Source: Cellulomonas terrae
GTDB taxonomy: Bacteria; Actinomycetota; Actinomycetes; Actinomycetales; Cellulomonadaceae
Assembly (NCBI RefSeq): GCF_007990265.1
Contig: NZ_BJWH01000001.1
Location: 372,001 to 436,000, forward strand
DNA: 64,000 bases
Direction of reading: 5' to 3'
Shown here: piece after piece, positions 16,464 to 28,696 of the stretch
Layout of the letters: every line of letters starts with the position of its first letter
Position numbering within the stretch: the stretch's first letter is position 1
Notes under the pieces: generated by a model
The model's database searches: none
Seen by the model: only the letters and a program-made list of their open reading frames with translations
Told to the model about the DNA's origin: nothing
Made by a program: the position numbers and the translations under genes

Positions 16464-17861
16464 ATGGTCTCCCCGAGCGTCTCCTCGTCCATCACGGCGC
16501 GCCTGGAGGTGCAGGCCCGGCCGACCGCCGTCAGCGAGCTCACCACGGCGATCGAGAAGGCCGGTGGCATCGTCACCGCGCTGGACGTCACGGCGTCGGG
16601 CCACGAGCAGATGACGGTCGACGTCACGTGCGCGACGCGTGGCGAGCAGCACGCCGCGGACATCGTCGAGGCCCTGAAGGGTCTGCACGGCGTGGTCGTC
16701 GACCGGGTCAGCGACCGGACGTTCCTCATGCACATCGGCGGCAAGCTGTCGATCGAGTCGAAGGTGCCCCTGCGCAACCGCGACGACCTGTCGATGGCGT
16801 ACACGCCGGGGGTCGCGCGGGTGTGCGAGGCCATCGCGGCGCACCCGGAGGACGCCCGTCGCCTGACCATCAAGCGCAACACGATCGCGGTGGTCACGGA
16901 CGGCACCGCGGTGCTCGGGCTGGGCAACATCGGGCCGCTGGCCAGCCTGCCGGTGATGGAGGGCAAGGCGGTGCTGTTCAAGCGGTTCGCGGGGATCGAC
17001 GCGTTCCCGATCGCGCTGGACACCACCGACGTGGACCAGATCGTGGAGACGATCTGCGCGATCGCCCCGGTGTTCGCGGGGATCAACCTGGAGGACATCT
17101 CGGCGCCGCGCTGCTTCGAGATCGAGCGGCGCCTGCGCGAGCGGCTCGACATCCCCGTGTTCCACGACGACCAGCACGGCACCGCGATCGTGGTGGTGGC
17201 GGCGCTGACCAACGCGCTGAAGGTCGTCGGCAAGGACCTGGCGACGGTGCGGATCGTCCTGTCGGGCGCGGGCGCCGCGGGCACCGCCGTGCTGAAGCTG
17301 CTGCTGGCGGCGGGCGCCAAGGACGTCGTGGTCGCCGACATCGAGGGTGTCGTGCGCGCCGACCGGCCGGGGCTGGACGAGTCCCTGTTCTGGACGGCGT
17401 CGATGACCAACCCGCGCGGCATCTCGGGCAGCATCCCCGACGCGCTCCGGGGTGCCGACGTGTTCATCGGCGTCTCTGCCCCCGACGTGATCACGGGGCA
17501 CGACGTCTCGACGATGGCGAAGGACGCGATCGTGTTCGCGCTGGCCAACCCCCGCCCCGAGGTCGACCCGGACGACGCGGCGCAGTACGCGGCGGTCGTC
17601 GGGACGGGGCGCTCGGACTTCGCCAACCAGATCAACAACGTGCTCGCGTTCCCGGGGGTCTTCCGCGGGCTGCTGGACGCGCAGTCGCACCGGATCACCA
17701 GCGCGATGCTGCTGGCGGCGGCGTACGCGCTGGCCTCGGTGGTCACGGACGACGAGCTCAACCCGACGTACATCGTGCCCAGCGTGTTCAACCCGGAGGT
17801 CACGACGGTCGTCGCGGCGGCGGTGGTGACGAAGGCCGCGCACACCCCGATCGAGGCCTAG
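16464..17861 (+). CDS. NAD-dependent malic enzyme with N-terminal ACT domain
   Basis: 465 residues. Residues about 8-85 form an ACT-like regulatory domain ([22 protein letters not shown]). The malic domain follows: [14 protein letters not shown], the metal and substrate lysine region [29 protein letters not shown], then the NAD-binding Rossmann fold [17 protein letters not shown]. It decarboxylates malate to pyruvate in the cytoplasm. A lone ACT domain suggests allosteric control by a small metabolite. Its TAG stop shares the CTAG tetranucleotide with the stop of the convergent IclR gene. Confidence 0.92.
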   Translation: MVSPSVSSSITARLEVQARPTAVSELTTAIEKAGGIVTALDVTASGHEQMTVDVTCATRGEQHAADIVEALKGLHGVVVDRVSDRTFLMHIGGKLSIESKVPLRNRDDLSMAYTPGVARVCEAIAAHPEDARRLTIKRNTIAVVTDGTAVLGLGNIGPLASLPVMEGKAVLFKRFAGIDAFPIALDTTDVDQIVETICAIAPVFAGINLEDISAPRCFEIERRLRERLDIPVFHDDQHGTAIVVVAALTNALKVVGKDLATVRIVLSGAGAAGTAVLKLLLAAGAKDVVVADIEGVVRADRPGLDESLFWTASMTNPRGISGSIPDALRGADVFIGVSAPDVITGHDVSTMAKDAIVFALANPRPEVDPDDAAQYAAVVGTGRSDFANQINNVLAFPGVFRGLLDAQSHRITSAMLLAAAYALASVVTDDELNPTYIVPSVFNPEVTTVVAAAVVTKAAHTPIEA

Positions 17862-18592
17862 ACCCTCCGGGAGAGCTCGACAGCGGCCCGCTGCGTCGCC
17901 CGGACCAGCCCGTCGGGCACCTCCCCGTCGGCGAACGTGACGGCGAGCCCGGCGATCGGGTGACCGGTGTGGTCGCGCACGACCGACGCGACCGACGCGA
18001 AACCGGCGGTCACGTCCCCGCGCTCGGCCGCCCAGCCGATTCGGCGGACCTCGGTGAGGATCGCGCGCAGCTCGGACAGCCGCCGCGGTCCGACGCCCGT
18101 GCGGTCGACGAACGCCTCCCGGCCGGGGAACAGGGCGCGCACCTGCGCCGGCGGCAAGCCCGCGAGGATCGCCCGCCCGCTCGCGGTGAGGTGGGCGGGC
18201 AGGCGGACGCCGACGTCGGTCACCAGGGCCGGGCGCCCGGCGGCACGCTCCTCGACGACGTAGAGGACGTCGCGCCCGTGCAGGACCGCCAGGTGCGCGC
18301 TCTCGCCGACCTGGTCGACCAGCCGGGCCAGCACAGGACGTGCGGCACGCGCGAGCGGCGCCTGCCGGGAGTACGCGGAGCCGAGCTCGAACGCGCTCAG
18401 GCCCAGCCCGTAGCGGTGCTCCTCGGGCAGGTGGACGACGAAGCCGTGCTCGGTGAGCACCGCGAGCAGGTGGTAGGTCGTCGACCGGGGCAGGTCGAGC
18501 GCGACGGCGAGCGCGGCGGCGGGCAGCGGACCGGTCCGCGACAGGTGATGCAGCAGGCGGAGGGTCGCGTCGGCGGCGGGGACGGCGGTCAT
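17858..18592 (-). CDS. IclR-family regulator, likely of the hut operon
   Basis: 244 residues from ATG 18592. The winged HTH is in the first 70 residues (TLRLLHHLSRTGPLPAAALAVALDLPRSTTYHLLAVLTEHG), and an IclR effector domain follows (PARAARPVLARLVDQVGESAHLAVLHGRDVLYV...SASGRAILAGLPP-like TASGRAILAG). It is divergent from hutH with a perfect palindrome between the two starts, so it most likely controls the hut genes and itself, in response to histidine, urocanate or a derivative. An upstream in-frame ATG would extend it through the operator and is less likely. Confidence 0.88.
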   Translation of the reverse strand: MTAVPAADATLRLLHHLSRTGPLPAAALAVALDLPRSTTYHLLAVLTEHGFVVHLPEEHRYGLGLSAFELGSAYSRQAPLARAARPVLARLVDQVGESAHLAVLHGRDVLYVVEERAAGRPALVTDVGVRLPAHLTASGRAILAGLPPAQVRALFPGREAFVDRTGVGPRRLSELRAILTEVRRIGWAAERGDVTAGFASVASVVRDHTGHPIAGLAVTFADGEVPDGLVRATQRAAVELSRRV

Positions 18593-18596
18593 GGTG

Positions 18597-18614
18597 TGTC
18601 TGGGATACCAGACA
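18597..18614. promoter_or_regulatory. IclR-type operator between iclR and hutH
   Basis: TGTCTGG-GATA-CCAGACA is a perfect 7-4-7 inverted repeat, five bases upstream of the regulator's start codon and 52 bases upstream of hutH. Its size and position fit the binding site of the divergently encoded IclR protein, controlling both genes. Confidence 0.75.
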
Positions 18615-18666
18615 GAATCGCGCCGAGCCACCTAGGAAGCCGTCGCGCGCAGCGGTGTCATGAAGC

Positions 18667-20171
18667 ATGAGCGCCACCGTCGTCGTCGGCACCGGTCCCG
18701 TCTCGCTCGCGGACGTCGTCGCCGTCGCCCGCCACGGGGCGGGGGTCCGCCTGTCCGACGGGGCCCTCGCCGCCCTCCGCACGGGTCGCGCGGTCGTCGA
18801 CGAGCTCGCCGCCGACACCCGACCCCACTACGGCATCTCCACCGGCTTCGGCGCGCTGGCCACCCTGTCCATCCCGGCGGAGCGACGGAAGGACCTGCAA
18901 CGCAGCCTGGTCCGCTCGCACGCGGCGAGCACCGGCCCGGAGGTCGAGCGGGAGGTGGTCCGCGCGCTCATGCTCCTGCGCCTGTCGACGCTGGCCACGG
19001 GCCACACGGGCGTCCGCCCGGAGACGGCGCAGGCCTTCGCCGCGCTGCTCGACGCCGGCCTGACCCCGGTGGTCCGCGAGCACGGCTCGCTGGGCTGCTC
19101 GGGCGACCTGGCGCCGCTGGCCCACTGCGCGCTCGCCCTGATGGGCGAGGGCGAGGTCCGCGACGCCACCGGGGCGCTCGTGCACGACCTGCCCGTGCAC
19201 GAGCTGACCGAGAAGGAGGGCCTGGCCCTCATCAACGGGACCGACGGCATGCTCGGCATGCTCGCGCTGGCGCTGCACGACCTGGAGCAGCTCCTGGACA
19301 CGGCCGACGTCGCCGCGGCGATGAGCGTCGAGTCGCTGCTCGGCACCGACGCGGTCTTCGCCGCGGACCTGCAGGGCCTGCGCCCCCACCCCGGCCAGGC
19401 CACCTCCGCGGCGAACCTCCGCGCCGCCCTGCACGGCTCCGGGATCATGGCCAGCCACCAGACCCCGGAGTGCACCCGGGTGCAGGACGCGTACTCGCTG
19501 CGCTGCGCCCCGCAGGTGCACGGTGCCGCCCGGGACACCGTCGCGCACGCGAGGGCGGTCGCGGAGCGTGAGCTGGCCGCGGCGATCGACAACCCCGTGA
19601 TCACCGACGACGGCCGCGTCGAGTCGAACGGCAACTTCCACGGCGCCCCGGTCGGCTACGTGCTCGACTTCCTGGCGATCGCCGTCGCGGACGTCGCGAG
19701 CATGTCCGAGCGCCGCACCGACCGGTTCCTCGACGTCGCGCGCAGCAACGGCCTGCCCCCGTTCCTGGCGCACGACCCCGGCGTCGACTCCGGCCTGATG
19801 ATCGCCCAGTACACGGCCGCCGGGCTGGTCTCCGAGCTCAAGCGGCTGGCGGTCCCGGCGAGCGTCGACTCGATCCCGTCGTCGGCCATGCAGGAGGACC
19901 ACGTGTCGATGGGCTGGCACGCGGCCCGCAAGCTGCGCCGCGCCATCGACGGCCTGACCCGGGTGCTCGGCATCGAGATCCTCACGGCCGCGCGAGCGCA
20001 GGACCTTCGCGCACCCCTGCAGCCGTCCCCCGTCACGGGTGCCGTGAGGAACCTCCTGCGCGAGGCGGGCGTCCCCGGCCCCGGCCCGGACACGTACCTC
20101 TCCCCCGACCTCGAGACCGCCGCCGACCTCGTGCGCGACGGAGCAGTCGCCGCGCAGCTAGGAGCCCACCG

Positions 20172-20175
<4 letters not shown>
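18667..20175 (+). CDS. hutH: Histidine ammonia-lyase
   Basis: 502 residues, full family length. It converts histidine to urocanate and ammonia, the first step of histidine utilisation. The self-made MIO cofactor normally comes from Ala-Ser-Gly; here the triad is Cys144-Ser145-Gly146 within [14 protein letters not shown]. Other signatures: [12 protein letters not shown] (Tyr), [28 protein letters not shown] and [13 protein letters not shown]. No good Shine-Dalgarno sequence precedes ATG 18667. First gene of a five-gene set with four-base ATGA overlaps throughout, divergent from the IclR regulator. Confidence 0.95.
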
Positions 20176-21829
<1,654 letters not shown>

Positions 21830-21833
<4 letters not shown>

Positions 21834-22993
21834 CGTTCGCCTCGACGTGGGCCGACCTCGCCCCTGTCGGCCGCGCGCCGGACGGTGGCTACCGCCGGTT
21901 CGCCTGGACCAGCGAGGACCACGTGCTGCGCGAGTGGTTCGCGGGCGAGGCCTCCGCCCGTGGGCTCGACCTGACGACCGACCGGGCCGGCAACCAGTGG
22001 GCGTGGTGGGGCGACCCCGACGTGACGCCCGGGGTCGTCACGGGCAGCCACCTCGACTCGGTCCCCGGCGGCGGCGCGTTCGACGGGCCGCTCGGGGTGG
22101 TCAGCGGGTTCGCCGCGCTGGACGCGCTCCGGGCGAAGGGCGTCGCTCCGCGCAGGCCGTTGGGCATCGCCCACTTCGTCGACGAGGAGGGTGCGCGCTT
22201 CGGCGTCGCCTGCGCCGGGTCCCGCCTGATCACGGGTGCCCTCGACGCGGACCGTGCGCGCGGGCTGCGCGACGCCGACGGCGTGACGATGGGCGAGGCC
22301 CTGCAGCGGGCGGGCCGTGACCCGCACGCCCTCGGCCGCGACGACGAGACGCTCCGCCGCGTCGCGTCGTTCGTCGAGCTGCACGTCGAGCAGGGCCGCG
22401 GCCTGGTGCACACGGGCGACGCGGTCGGGGTCGGCCGGATGATCTGGCCGCACGGCCGCTGGCGGGTCGAGCTGCGCGGCGAGGCGAACCACGCCGGGAC
22501 CACGCCGCTCGCGGACCGGAGAGACCCGATGCTCGACCTCGCGGCGTTCATCGCGCACGTCCGGCGGGCGGCCGACGACGCCGGTGCGCTCGCGACCGTC
22601 GGCAAGCTGCACGTCGACCCGAACGGCGTCAACGCGATCCCGTCGCAGGTCACGGCATGGCTCGACGTCCGGGCGGAGGACGAGTCGGCGGTCCGCGCGG
22701 TCCTGGCGGCGCTGCGCGACTACGCCCCGGCCGAGGAGTCCTGGACCCCGGTCACCCTCCTCGACTCCGACCTCGCGGACGTCGTGGCCGGCGCGTTGAC
22801 CGACCCGCCGCGCCTGGGCACCGGCGCGGGCCACGACGCCGGGATCCTCGCCGCTGCGGGCGTCCCGACGGCGATGCTCTTCGTGCGCAACCCGTCGGGC
22901 ATCTCCCACGCCCCCGGGGAGGACGCCGACGAGGCGGACTGCCTGGCGGGCATCGACGCGCTGGCCACGGTGCTGGAACGGTTGCTGACATGA
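21830..22993 (+). CDS. M20-family amidohydrolase in the hut operon, candidate N-formylglutamate deformylase
   Basis: 387 residues of the hydantoinase/carbamoylase (allantoate amidohydrolase) branch of M20 peptidases: [19 protein letters not shown] (metal His-Asp), [18 protein letters not shown] (Glu-Glu), [28 protein letters not shown] and [10 protein letters not shown] near the end. The family cleaves C-N bonds of N-carbamoyl or N-formyl-type amino acids. Here it lies between hutU and hutF, with ATGA overlaps at both ends. The HutF route makes N-formylglutamate and no HutG is present, so this enzyme plausibly removes the formyl group; that substrate is inferred from context. Confidence 0.85.
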
Positions 22994-24303
22994 CGACCTA
23001 CTGGGCGGCGCACGCCTGGCTGCCGGGCGGCCTGGCCGGCGACGTCCGGATCACGGTGGCCGACGGACGGATCGCCGCCGTGGCCACGGGGCCGGCAGAG
23101 CCCACCGACCACCGCCTTCCCGGCGTGGTCCTGCCCGGCTTCGCCAACACGCACTCGCACGCCTTCCACCGGGCGCTGCGCGGACGCACGCACGACGGCG
23201 GCGGCACGTTCTGGACGTGGCGGGAGCGCATGTACGCGCTGGCCGCGACGCTGACCCCGGACACGTACCTGGACCTGGCACGCGCCACGTACGCCGAGAT
23301 GGTGCTCGCGGGGGTGACGGCGGTCGGTGAGTTCCACTACCTGCACCACGGCGCGGACGGCACCCCGTACGACGACCCGAACGTCATGGCCGAGGCCCTG
23401 CGCACCGCCGCGCACGACGCCGGCCTGCGGCTCACCCTGCTGGACACGGCCTACCTGACGGGCGGCATCGACGCCCCGCTGGAGGGCGCCCAGCGCCGGT
23501 TCGGCGACCACGACGCCGACGCCTGGGCCGCCCGCGTCGCCGCGATCCGGCCCGACGACACCCTGACGGTCGGCGCCGCGATCCACTCGGTCCGCGCGGT
23601 CCCGCTCGACGCGATCCCCGTCGTCGCCGCGCACGCGACCGGGCGCCCGCTGCACGTGCACCTGTCCGAGCAGCGCCTGGAGAACGAGCAGTCGCTGGCC
23701 ACGTTCGGGGTCACCCCGACCCGGCTGCTGGAGGATGCGGGCGCGCTCGGCCCGGACACCACGGCGGTCCATGCGGTCCACCTGACCCCGGAGGACGTCG
23801 CGATCCTCGGCTCGACCCGCACCGGGGTGTGCCTGTGCCCGTCGACCGAGCAGGACCTCGGCGACGGGATCGCACCGGGTGCCCTGCTGCACGCAGCGGG
23901 CGCCCGCCTGAGCGTCGGCAGCGACCAGCACGTCCGCACCGACCTGCTCGCGGAGGCGCGGACGGTCGAGCTGCACGAGCGCCTCGCGGGCGAGGAGCGC
24001 GGCGTCCTGGCCCCTGCGGTCCTGGTCGACCTGCTGACGACGGGTGGCCACACGAGCCTGGGCGACCGCACCGGCGGCCGGCTCGAGCCCGGCGCCCGGG
24101 GCGACCTCGTCGCCGTCCGCACCGACACCCCACGGACCGCCGGTGCCGACCCCGCCCAGCTCGTCCTCGTCGCGGGCGCCGCGGACGTCGACACGGTCGT
24201 CGTCGGCGGTGTCGTGCGGGTCGAGGGCGGCCGGCACGTGCTGGGCGACGTGGGCGCGATGCTCGGCACCGCGATCCGTGCGGCATGGGAGGAGGCTCGA
24301 TGA
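22990..24303 (+). CDS. hutF: Formimidoylglutamate deiminase
   Basis: 437 residues, amidohydrolase superfamily. Metal ligands are visible as [12 protein letters not shown] near residue 48, HVHLSEQ in the middle and GSDQH near 307; the FWTWRERMY block is characteristic of HutF. It deiminates N-formimino-glutamate to N-formylglutamate and ammonia, so this operon uses the five-step route rather than HutG-type formamide release. Start ATG 22990 overlaps the upstream stop (ATGA); its own stop overlaps hutI in the same way. Confidence 0.92.
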   Translation: MTTYWAAHAWLPGGLAGDVRITVADGRIAAVATGPAEPTDHRLPGVVLPGFANTHSHAFHRALRGRTHDGGGTFWTWRERMYALAATLTPDTYLDLARATYAEMVLAGVTAVGEFHYLHHGADGTPYDDPNVMAEALRTAAHDAGLRLTLLDTAYLTGGIDAPLEGAQRRFGDHDADAWAARVAAIRPDDTLTVGAAIHSVRAVPLDAIPVVAAHATGRPLHVHLSEQRLENEQSLATFGVTPTRLLEDAGALGPDTTAVHAVHLTPEDVAILGSTRTGVCLCPSTEQDLGDGIAPGALLHAAGARLSVGSDQHVRTDLLAEARTVELHERLAGEERGVLAPAVLVDLLTTGGHTSLGDRTGGRLEPGARGDLVAVRTDTPRTAGADPAQLVLVAGAADVDTVVVGGVVRVEGGRHVLGDVGAMLGTAIRAAWEEAR

Positions 24304-25442
24304 CGTCGCACCTGGTCACGGGGATCGGCGAGCTGGTCACGCACGACCCGCGGTTCGACGGACCGCTCCTGGACGCGGCGCTCGTCGCGCAGGACGGTGT
24401 CGTCGTCTGGGTGGGCCCGTCCGCCGAGCAACCGGCCGCGGACGACCGCACGGACCTCGGCGGTGCCGCGGTGGTCCCCGGCTTCGTCGACCCGCACACG
24501 CACCTCGTCTTCGGGGGCGATCGCGCGGCCGAGTTCGAGTCCCGCATGGCCGGCACGACGTACACGGGCGGCGGCATCGCGACCACGGTCGCCGCGACCC
24601 GCGCGGCGTCCGAGGACGACCTGCGCCGACGCCTCGCGGCCCTCGTGGCCGAGGCGCGCGCCCAGGGCACCACGACGATCGAGGTCAAGAGCGGTTACGG
24701 GCTCGACGTCGAGAGCGAGGTCCGCCTGCTCCGCCTGGCCCGCGAGGTCACGACGGAGACGACGTTCCTCGGAGCGCACGTCGTCCCGCCCGGCGTCGAC
24801 CGCGGCACCTACGTCGCCCTGGTCACCGGCCCGATGCTCGACGCGTGCGCCCCCCACGCCCGCTGGGCCGACGTCTTCTGCGAGCCCGGCAGCCCGCTGG
24901 CGTTCGACGGGGACGAGGCCCGGACGGTCCTGGTCGCCGCGCGGGACAAGGGCCTCGGCCTGCGCGTGCATGCCAACCAGCTCACGCCGGGGCCAGGGGT
25001 GCGGCTGGCCGTCGAGCTCGGCGCGGCGAGCGTCGACCACTGCACCTACCTGAGCGGTTCCGACGTCGACGCACTGGCCGACTCCGACACCGTCGCCACC
25101 CTGCTGCCCGGCGTCGAGTTCTCCACCCGCTCGCCCTACCCGGACGCCCGTCGGCTGCTCGACGCGGGTGTCGAGGTCGCGCTGGCCAGCGACTGCAACC
25201 CGGGCACCTGCTTCTCCACGTCGATGCCCCTGATGATCGCGCTCGCCGTCCGCGAGATGCGGATGACCGTCGCCGAGGCGCTCCGTGCGGCCACGCTCGG
25301 CGGCGCCCGCGCGCTGCGTCGCGACGACGTGGGCCACCTGCGCCTCGGTGCCCGCGCGGACCTCGCCGTCCTCGACGCCCCGACCCACGTGCACCTGGCC
25401 TACCGCCCGGGCGTCCCGATCGCCCGGGCGTTGAGCCTCTAG
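24300..25442 (+). CDS. hutI: Imidazolonepropionase
   Basis: 380 residues. It hydrolyses 4-imidazolone-5-propionate to N-formimino-glutamate. Zinc ligands are in [19 protein letters not shown]; other family blocks are [44 protein letters not shown] and [17 protein letters not shown]. Last gene of the hut set although its reaction precedes that of hutF. Its TAG stop is embedded in a CTAG that also supplies the stop codon of the convergent flavoenzyme, leaving no room for a terminator between them. Confidence 0.95.
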   Translation: MTSHLVTGIGELVTHDPRFDGPLLDAALVAQDGVVVWVGPSAEQPAADDRTDLGGAAVVPGFVDPHTHLVFGGDRAAEFESRMAGTTYTGGGIATTVAATRAASEDDLRRRLAALVAEARAQGTTTIEVKSGYGLDVESEVRLLRLAREVTTETTFLGAHVVPPGVDRGTYVALVTGPMLDACAPHARWADVFCEPGSPLAFDGDEARTVLVAARDKGLGLRVHANQLTPGPGVRLAVELGAASVDHCTYLSGSDVDALADSDTVATLLPGVEFSTRSPYPDARRLLDAGVEVALASDCNPGTCFSTSMPLMIALAVREMRMTVAEALRAATLGGARALRRDDVGHLRLGARADLAVLDAPTHVHLAYRPGVPIARALSL

Positions 25443-26509
25443 GCCCAGGTCGCGCGCAGGTACTGGGGCTGCCACGCCGCATCGTCGGCGACGCCCAGCT
25501 CGTGCGCGGCCCGCAGCGGCCAGGACGGGTCGCGCAGACCCTCGCGGCCGAGCAGGATCGCGTCCGCCGACCCGTCGACGAGCACCGCCTCCGCCTGTGC
25601 CGGGTCCGTGAGCAGCCCGACGGCCGCGACGGGCAGCGCCGACGTCGCGCGCACCTCGTGCGCGGCGGGCACCTGGTAGCCCGGGCCGACGGGGATCTGC
25701 GCGGGCGCGTTGCCGCCGGTCGAGACGTCGACCAGGTCAACGCCGTGCCCGCCCAGCTCCTTCGCGACGAGCGCGACGTCCTCGACCGTGAGCCCGCCCT
25801 CGACCCAGTCCGTCGCGGAGAGCCGGACGAACAGCGGCTTGTGGTCGGGCCACACGGCGCGGACCGCGTCGGTCGTCTCGACGAGCAGGCGCGCGCGGTT
25901 CTCCAGCGAGCCGCCGTACTCGTCGTCCCGCTCGTTGGACAGCGGCGAGAGGAACTGGTGCAGCAGGTAGCCGTGCGCGGCGTGCAGCTCGACGACGTCG
26001 AAGCCGGCGTCGTCGGCCCGTCGCGCGGCCGCCGCGAACGCCCGAGGGATGCCGGCGATCTCGTCGAGCGTCAGCGCACGGGGCGTCGCGAGCCCGGGGA
26101 ACGCGGTGGCCGACGGGCCGACGGTCGCCCAGCCGCCCTCGTCGACCGGCACGGAGCCGCGCCCGCCGGCGAACGGCGAGTACGTCGACGCCTTGCGGCC
26201 CGCGTGCGCCAGCTGCACGCCGACCAGGGTGCCGCGCTCGTGGACGAAGTCGGTGATCCGTCGCCACTCCGCGATGTGCAGGTCGTGCCACAGCCCGGTG
26301 TCCTGCGGCGAGATCCGCCCCTCGGGCACGACCGCCGTGGCCTCCGCGATCAGCAGCCCGAACCCGCCGGCCGCCCGGGCGCCGAGGTGCACCAGGTGCC
26401 AGTCGTTCGGGCTGCCGTCGACCGCCGAGTACTGGCACATCGGCGCGAGCCAGGCGCGGTTGGCGAACGTGGTGCCGCGCAGGGTCAGCGGCGAGAAGAG
26501 GAGGGTCAC
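25439..26509 (-). CDS. Old yellow enzyme, YqjM-like NADPH:flavin oxidoreductase
   Basis: 356 residues, complete FMN-binding TIM barrel. APMCQYSA near the N-terminus carries the active-site cysteine typical of the YqjM class; LAHAGRKA supplies substrate-binding His; [33 protein letters not shown] is the family signature; VSTGG and [10 protein letters not shown] bind FMN. It would reduce activated C=C bonds with NADPH; the natural substrate is unknown. The start is GTG 26509; no strong ribosome-binding site. It is divergent from the formate/nitrite channel. Confidence 0.9.
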   Translation of the reverse strand: MTLLFSPLTLRGTTFANRAWLAPMCQYSAVDGSPNDWHLVHLGARAAGGFGLLIAEATAVVPEGRISPQDTGLWHDLHIAEWRRITDFVHERGTLVGVQLAHAGRKASTYSPFAGGRGSVPVDEGGWATVGPSATAFPGLATPRALTLDEIAGIPRAFAAAARRADDAGFDVVELHAAHGYLLHQFLSPLSNERDDEYGGSLENRARLLVETTDAVRAVWPDHKPLFVRLSATDWVEGGLTVEDVALVAKELGGHGVDLVDVSTGGNAPAQIPVGPGYQVPAAHEVRATSALPVAAVGLLTDPAQAEAVLVDGSADAILLGREGLRDPSWPLRAAHELGVADDAAWQPQYLRATWA

Positions 26510-26596
26510 GTGCGGTCGCAACCGCGGTGGGCCCGTCCGGATTCCCCGGGCCCTTCGACCCTGCACACCTCCGCGGCACCGCGCGACGATCGACGG

Positions 26597-27442
26597 GTGC
26601 TGAGCATCCCCGACACGGTCGACGCCCAGGCGGCCGCCGCGCGCCACAAGGTGGACCTCCTGACCGTGCCGGGCCTGTTCCTCGTGCGGACCATGCTGGC
26701 CGGGGCGTACATCGGCATCGGCGTCCTCATCATGGCCACCGCAGGCGGCCCGCTGGCCGAGGCCGGGTCTCCGTTCACGCCCCTCGTGCAGGGCCTGGTG
26801 TTCGGCGTCGCGCTGACCGTGGTCCTGGTCGCCGGGGCCGAGCTGGCGACCTCGGCGATGATGACGCTCACCCAGGGCGCGCTGCGCGGCGCCGTCGCCT
26901 GGGGGCGTGCGGGCCTGACCCTGCTCGCCTGCCTGGGCGGGAACCTGCTCGGGGCGCTGCTGTTCGCGTTCCTCGTGCACGTCTCCGGGGTCCTCGCCCC
27001 GGGCACGCCAGGGGGGACCGTCCTGGCGGGGATGGTCGAGCACAAGGCCCACACGACGTCGGTGCAGCTGTTCGTCCGCGGCATCCTGTGCAACCTGCTG
27101 GTCTGCCTGGCCGTCTGGAGCGCGGCCCGGCTGCGCAGCGAGAGCGCCCGGATCGTGGTCGTCCTCGGCTGCGTGATGGTGTTCATCACCTCCGGCTTCG
27201 AGCACGTCGTCGCCAACATGACGACGTTCTCGCTCGGCCTCTACGGCGGTCTGCCGGGGGCCGACGTGGTCGAGATGGCTCGCAACCTCGCGCTCGTCGG
27301 GCTCGGCAACCTCGTCGGCGGCGCCCTCCTCGTCGGCGCCGCGTACGCGTACGGCGGCCGTCCCGCACCGCCCGACGCACAACCGGACATGTCCGGCTCG
27401 GGCGCGCTGCCCAGCGACCGGGAGCCGCTGGCAATACGGTGA
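26597..27442 (+). CDS. Formate/nitrite transporter family channel
   Basis: 281 residues from GTG 26597, with six predicted membrane helices. The block FLVRTMLAGAYIGIGVLI, GGNLLGALLFAFLV, VRGILCNLLVCLAVW and the pore-loop motif GFEHVVANMTTFSLGLYGG define the FNT family. It forms a pentameric channel for formate, nitrite or similar monovalent anions. Because the nearby hut route releases one formate per histidine, formate export or uptake is the likeliest role here; nitrite cannot be excluded. The C-terminal tail is soluble and acidic. Confidence 0.88.
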   Translation: MLSIPDTVDAQAAAARHKVDLLTVPGLFLVRTMLAGAYIGIGVLIMATAGGPLAEAGSPFTPLVQGLVFGVALTVVLVAGAELATSAMMTLTQGALRGAVAWGRAGLTLLACLGGNLLGALLFAFLVHVSGVLAPGTPGGTVLAGMVEHKAHTTSVQLFVRGILCNLLVCLAVWSAARLRSESARIVVVLGCVMVFITSGFEHVVANMTTFSLGLYGGLPGADVVEMARNLALVGLGNLVGGALLVGAAYAYGGRPAPPDAQPDMSGSGALPSDREPLAIR

Positions 27443-27511
27443 CTCGGAACAGCGGCGTCGCCCGACACCGCTCGACTCTCGCCTGACCCAGGCCCCCTTC
27501 GAGGAGCACGC

Positions 27512-28600
27512 ATGAGCACCTCCGACCCGCACCGCCCCGGCGGCGCAACAGACGGACCGGACGAGACGACCGGCACGGACGCGACCACCGAGCCGTCCAC
27601 GTCCGTCGAGGAGACGACCCCCGCCGTCGACGACGCCGGCACCCACGAGGTCGCGCCGACCGTCGAGACCCTCGACCCGCCGACGCCGGACGAGTCGGAG
27701 ACGCCGTCCGCCACCGCCGCTGCGAGGACGACACCCGGGTCCCGGACGCCGACCGAACCCGAGCTGCCCTCGGACACGGACACGGGCACGACCCCGGTCA
27801 CGTCCACGAGCGCGACGACGGCCTCCGCCGCGGCGAGCACCGCGCGGACGTCGGGCGAGCCCGGCGCGGACACCGGCCGGCACGCGATCGTGCGACCCGC
27901 CCCCACCCCTCCGGACGAGCCGGGAACCGTCGCCGCAGCACCCGTCGACCCTGCGCCTGACCCGGTGACGTCCGCGACGACGACGCCGAGCCCCGGTGAC
28001 GAGACACCCGAACGGGTCGCCGCACCCGCGGCCCCGCTCCCGCCGGCCGCCGCGCCGACGCCCGCGACCACGCCCGCTCCGGCCACCGAGGAGGACGACC
28101 GCCTCTTCCCCGACCCGAACGCGCCGCGCAGCACCTCGGTCGGCTCGCACATCCTGGGCGTCATCGTGGGCCTGATCCTGGCCCCCATCGGCGTCGCGGT
28201 CCTGCTCCTGGGCGAGTCCCGCATCCTGCAGGCGCAGGTCAGCGGCTGGGACGCGTCCACCGAGGTGCTCGGCATCGTGCTCGTCTCCCTCGGCCTCCTG
28301 CTCCTCGGCTGCGTGCTGCTGCTCGCGCTGTGGACCCCGGCTGTCCCGATCACGGGCGGCGCCGTGCTGACGCTGGCCGGGGCGGTCTACCTGTACCTGC
28401 CGTCGGTCGCCCGCGAGCAGACGCTCAACCTCCTCACGTCGTCGGGCTGGCGCCTCACGGTCACGCAGGTGACCGTCGCCGGGACATCGGGCATGGTCCT
28501 CGCGGCCGGCTTCCTGCTCCTGCTGGCCGGCATCGTGACGGGTGCGGCTCGTCGTCGCGGCGTCCGGCTCGGGGAGTTCCGCGAGCGTCATCGCGTCTGA
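27512..28600 (+). CDS. Membrane protein with long disordered Thr/Pro/Ala-rich N-terminus
   Basis: 362 residues. The first about 205 are low-complexity and rich in Thr, Pro, Ala, Ser, Asp and Glu, with no hydrophobic stretch. Four membrane helices follow (about 212-232, 248-270, 275-295 and 325-345), then a basic tail. The family is unknown to me; such architecture is common among actinobacterial cell-envelope proteins. AGGAGC precedes the ATG. It stands between the formate channel and acs with no overlap to either, so an operonic link is not evident. Confidence 0.75.
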   Translation: MSTSDPHRPGGATDGPDETTGTDATTEPSTSVEETTPAVDDAGTHEVAPTVETLDPPTPDESETPSATAAARTTPGSRTPTEPELPSDTDTGTTPVTSTSATTASAAASTARTSGEPGADTGRHAIVRPAPTPPDEPGTVAAAPVDPAPDPVTSATTTPSPGDETPERVAAPAAPLPPAAAPTPATTPAPATEEDDRLFPDPNAPRSTSVGSHILGVIVGLILAPIGVAVLLLGESRILQAQVSGWDASTEVLGIVLVSLGLLLLGCVLLLALWTPAVPITGGAVLTLAGAVYLYLPSVAREQTLNLLTSSGWRLTVTQVTVAGTSGMVLAAGFLLLLAGIVTGAARRRGVRLGEFRERHRV

Positions 28601-28696
28601 GCCACGAGCATGGGCTGGCCGGGTCTCCGGCTAGAGTGCGGTTCCGGGGACCCCCGGTCCACCTGCATCGACGTCGCTGCACAGGAGGTGGTCCTC

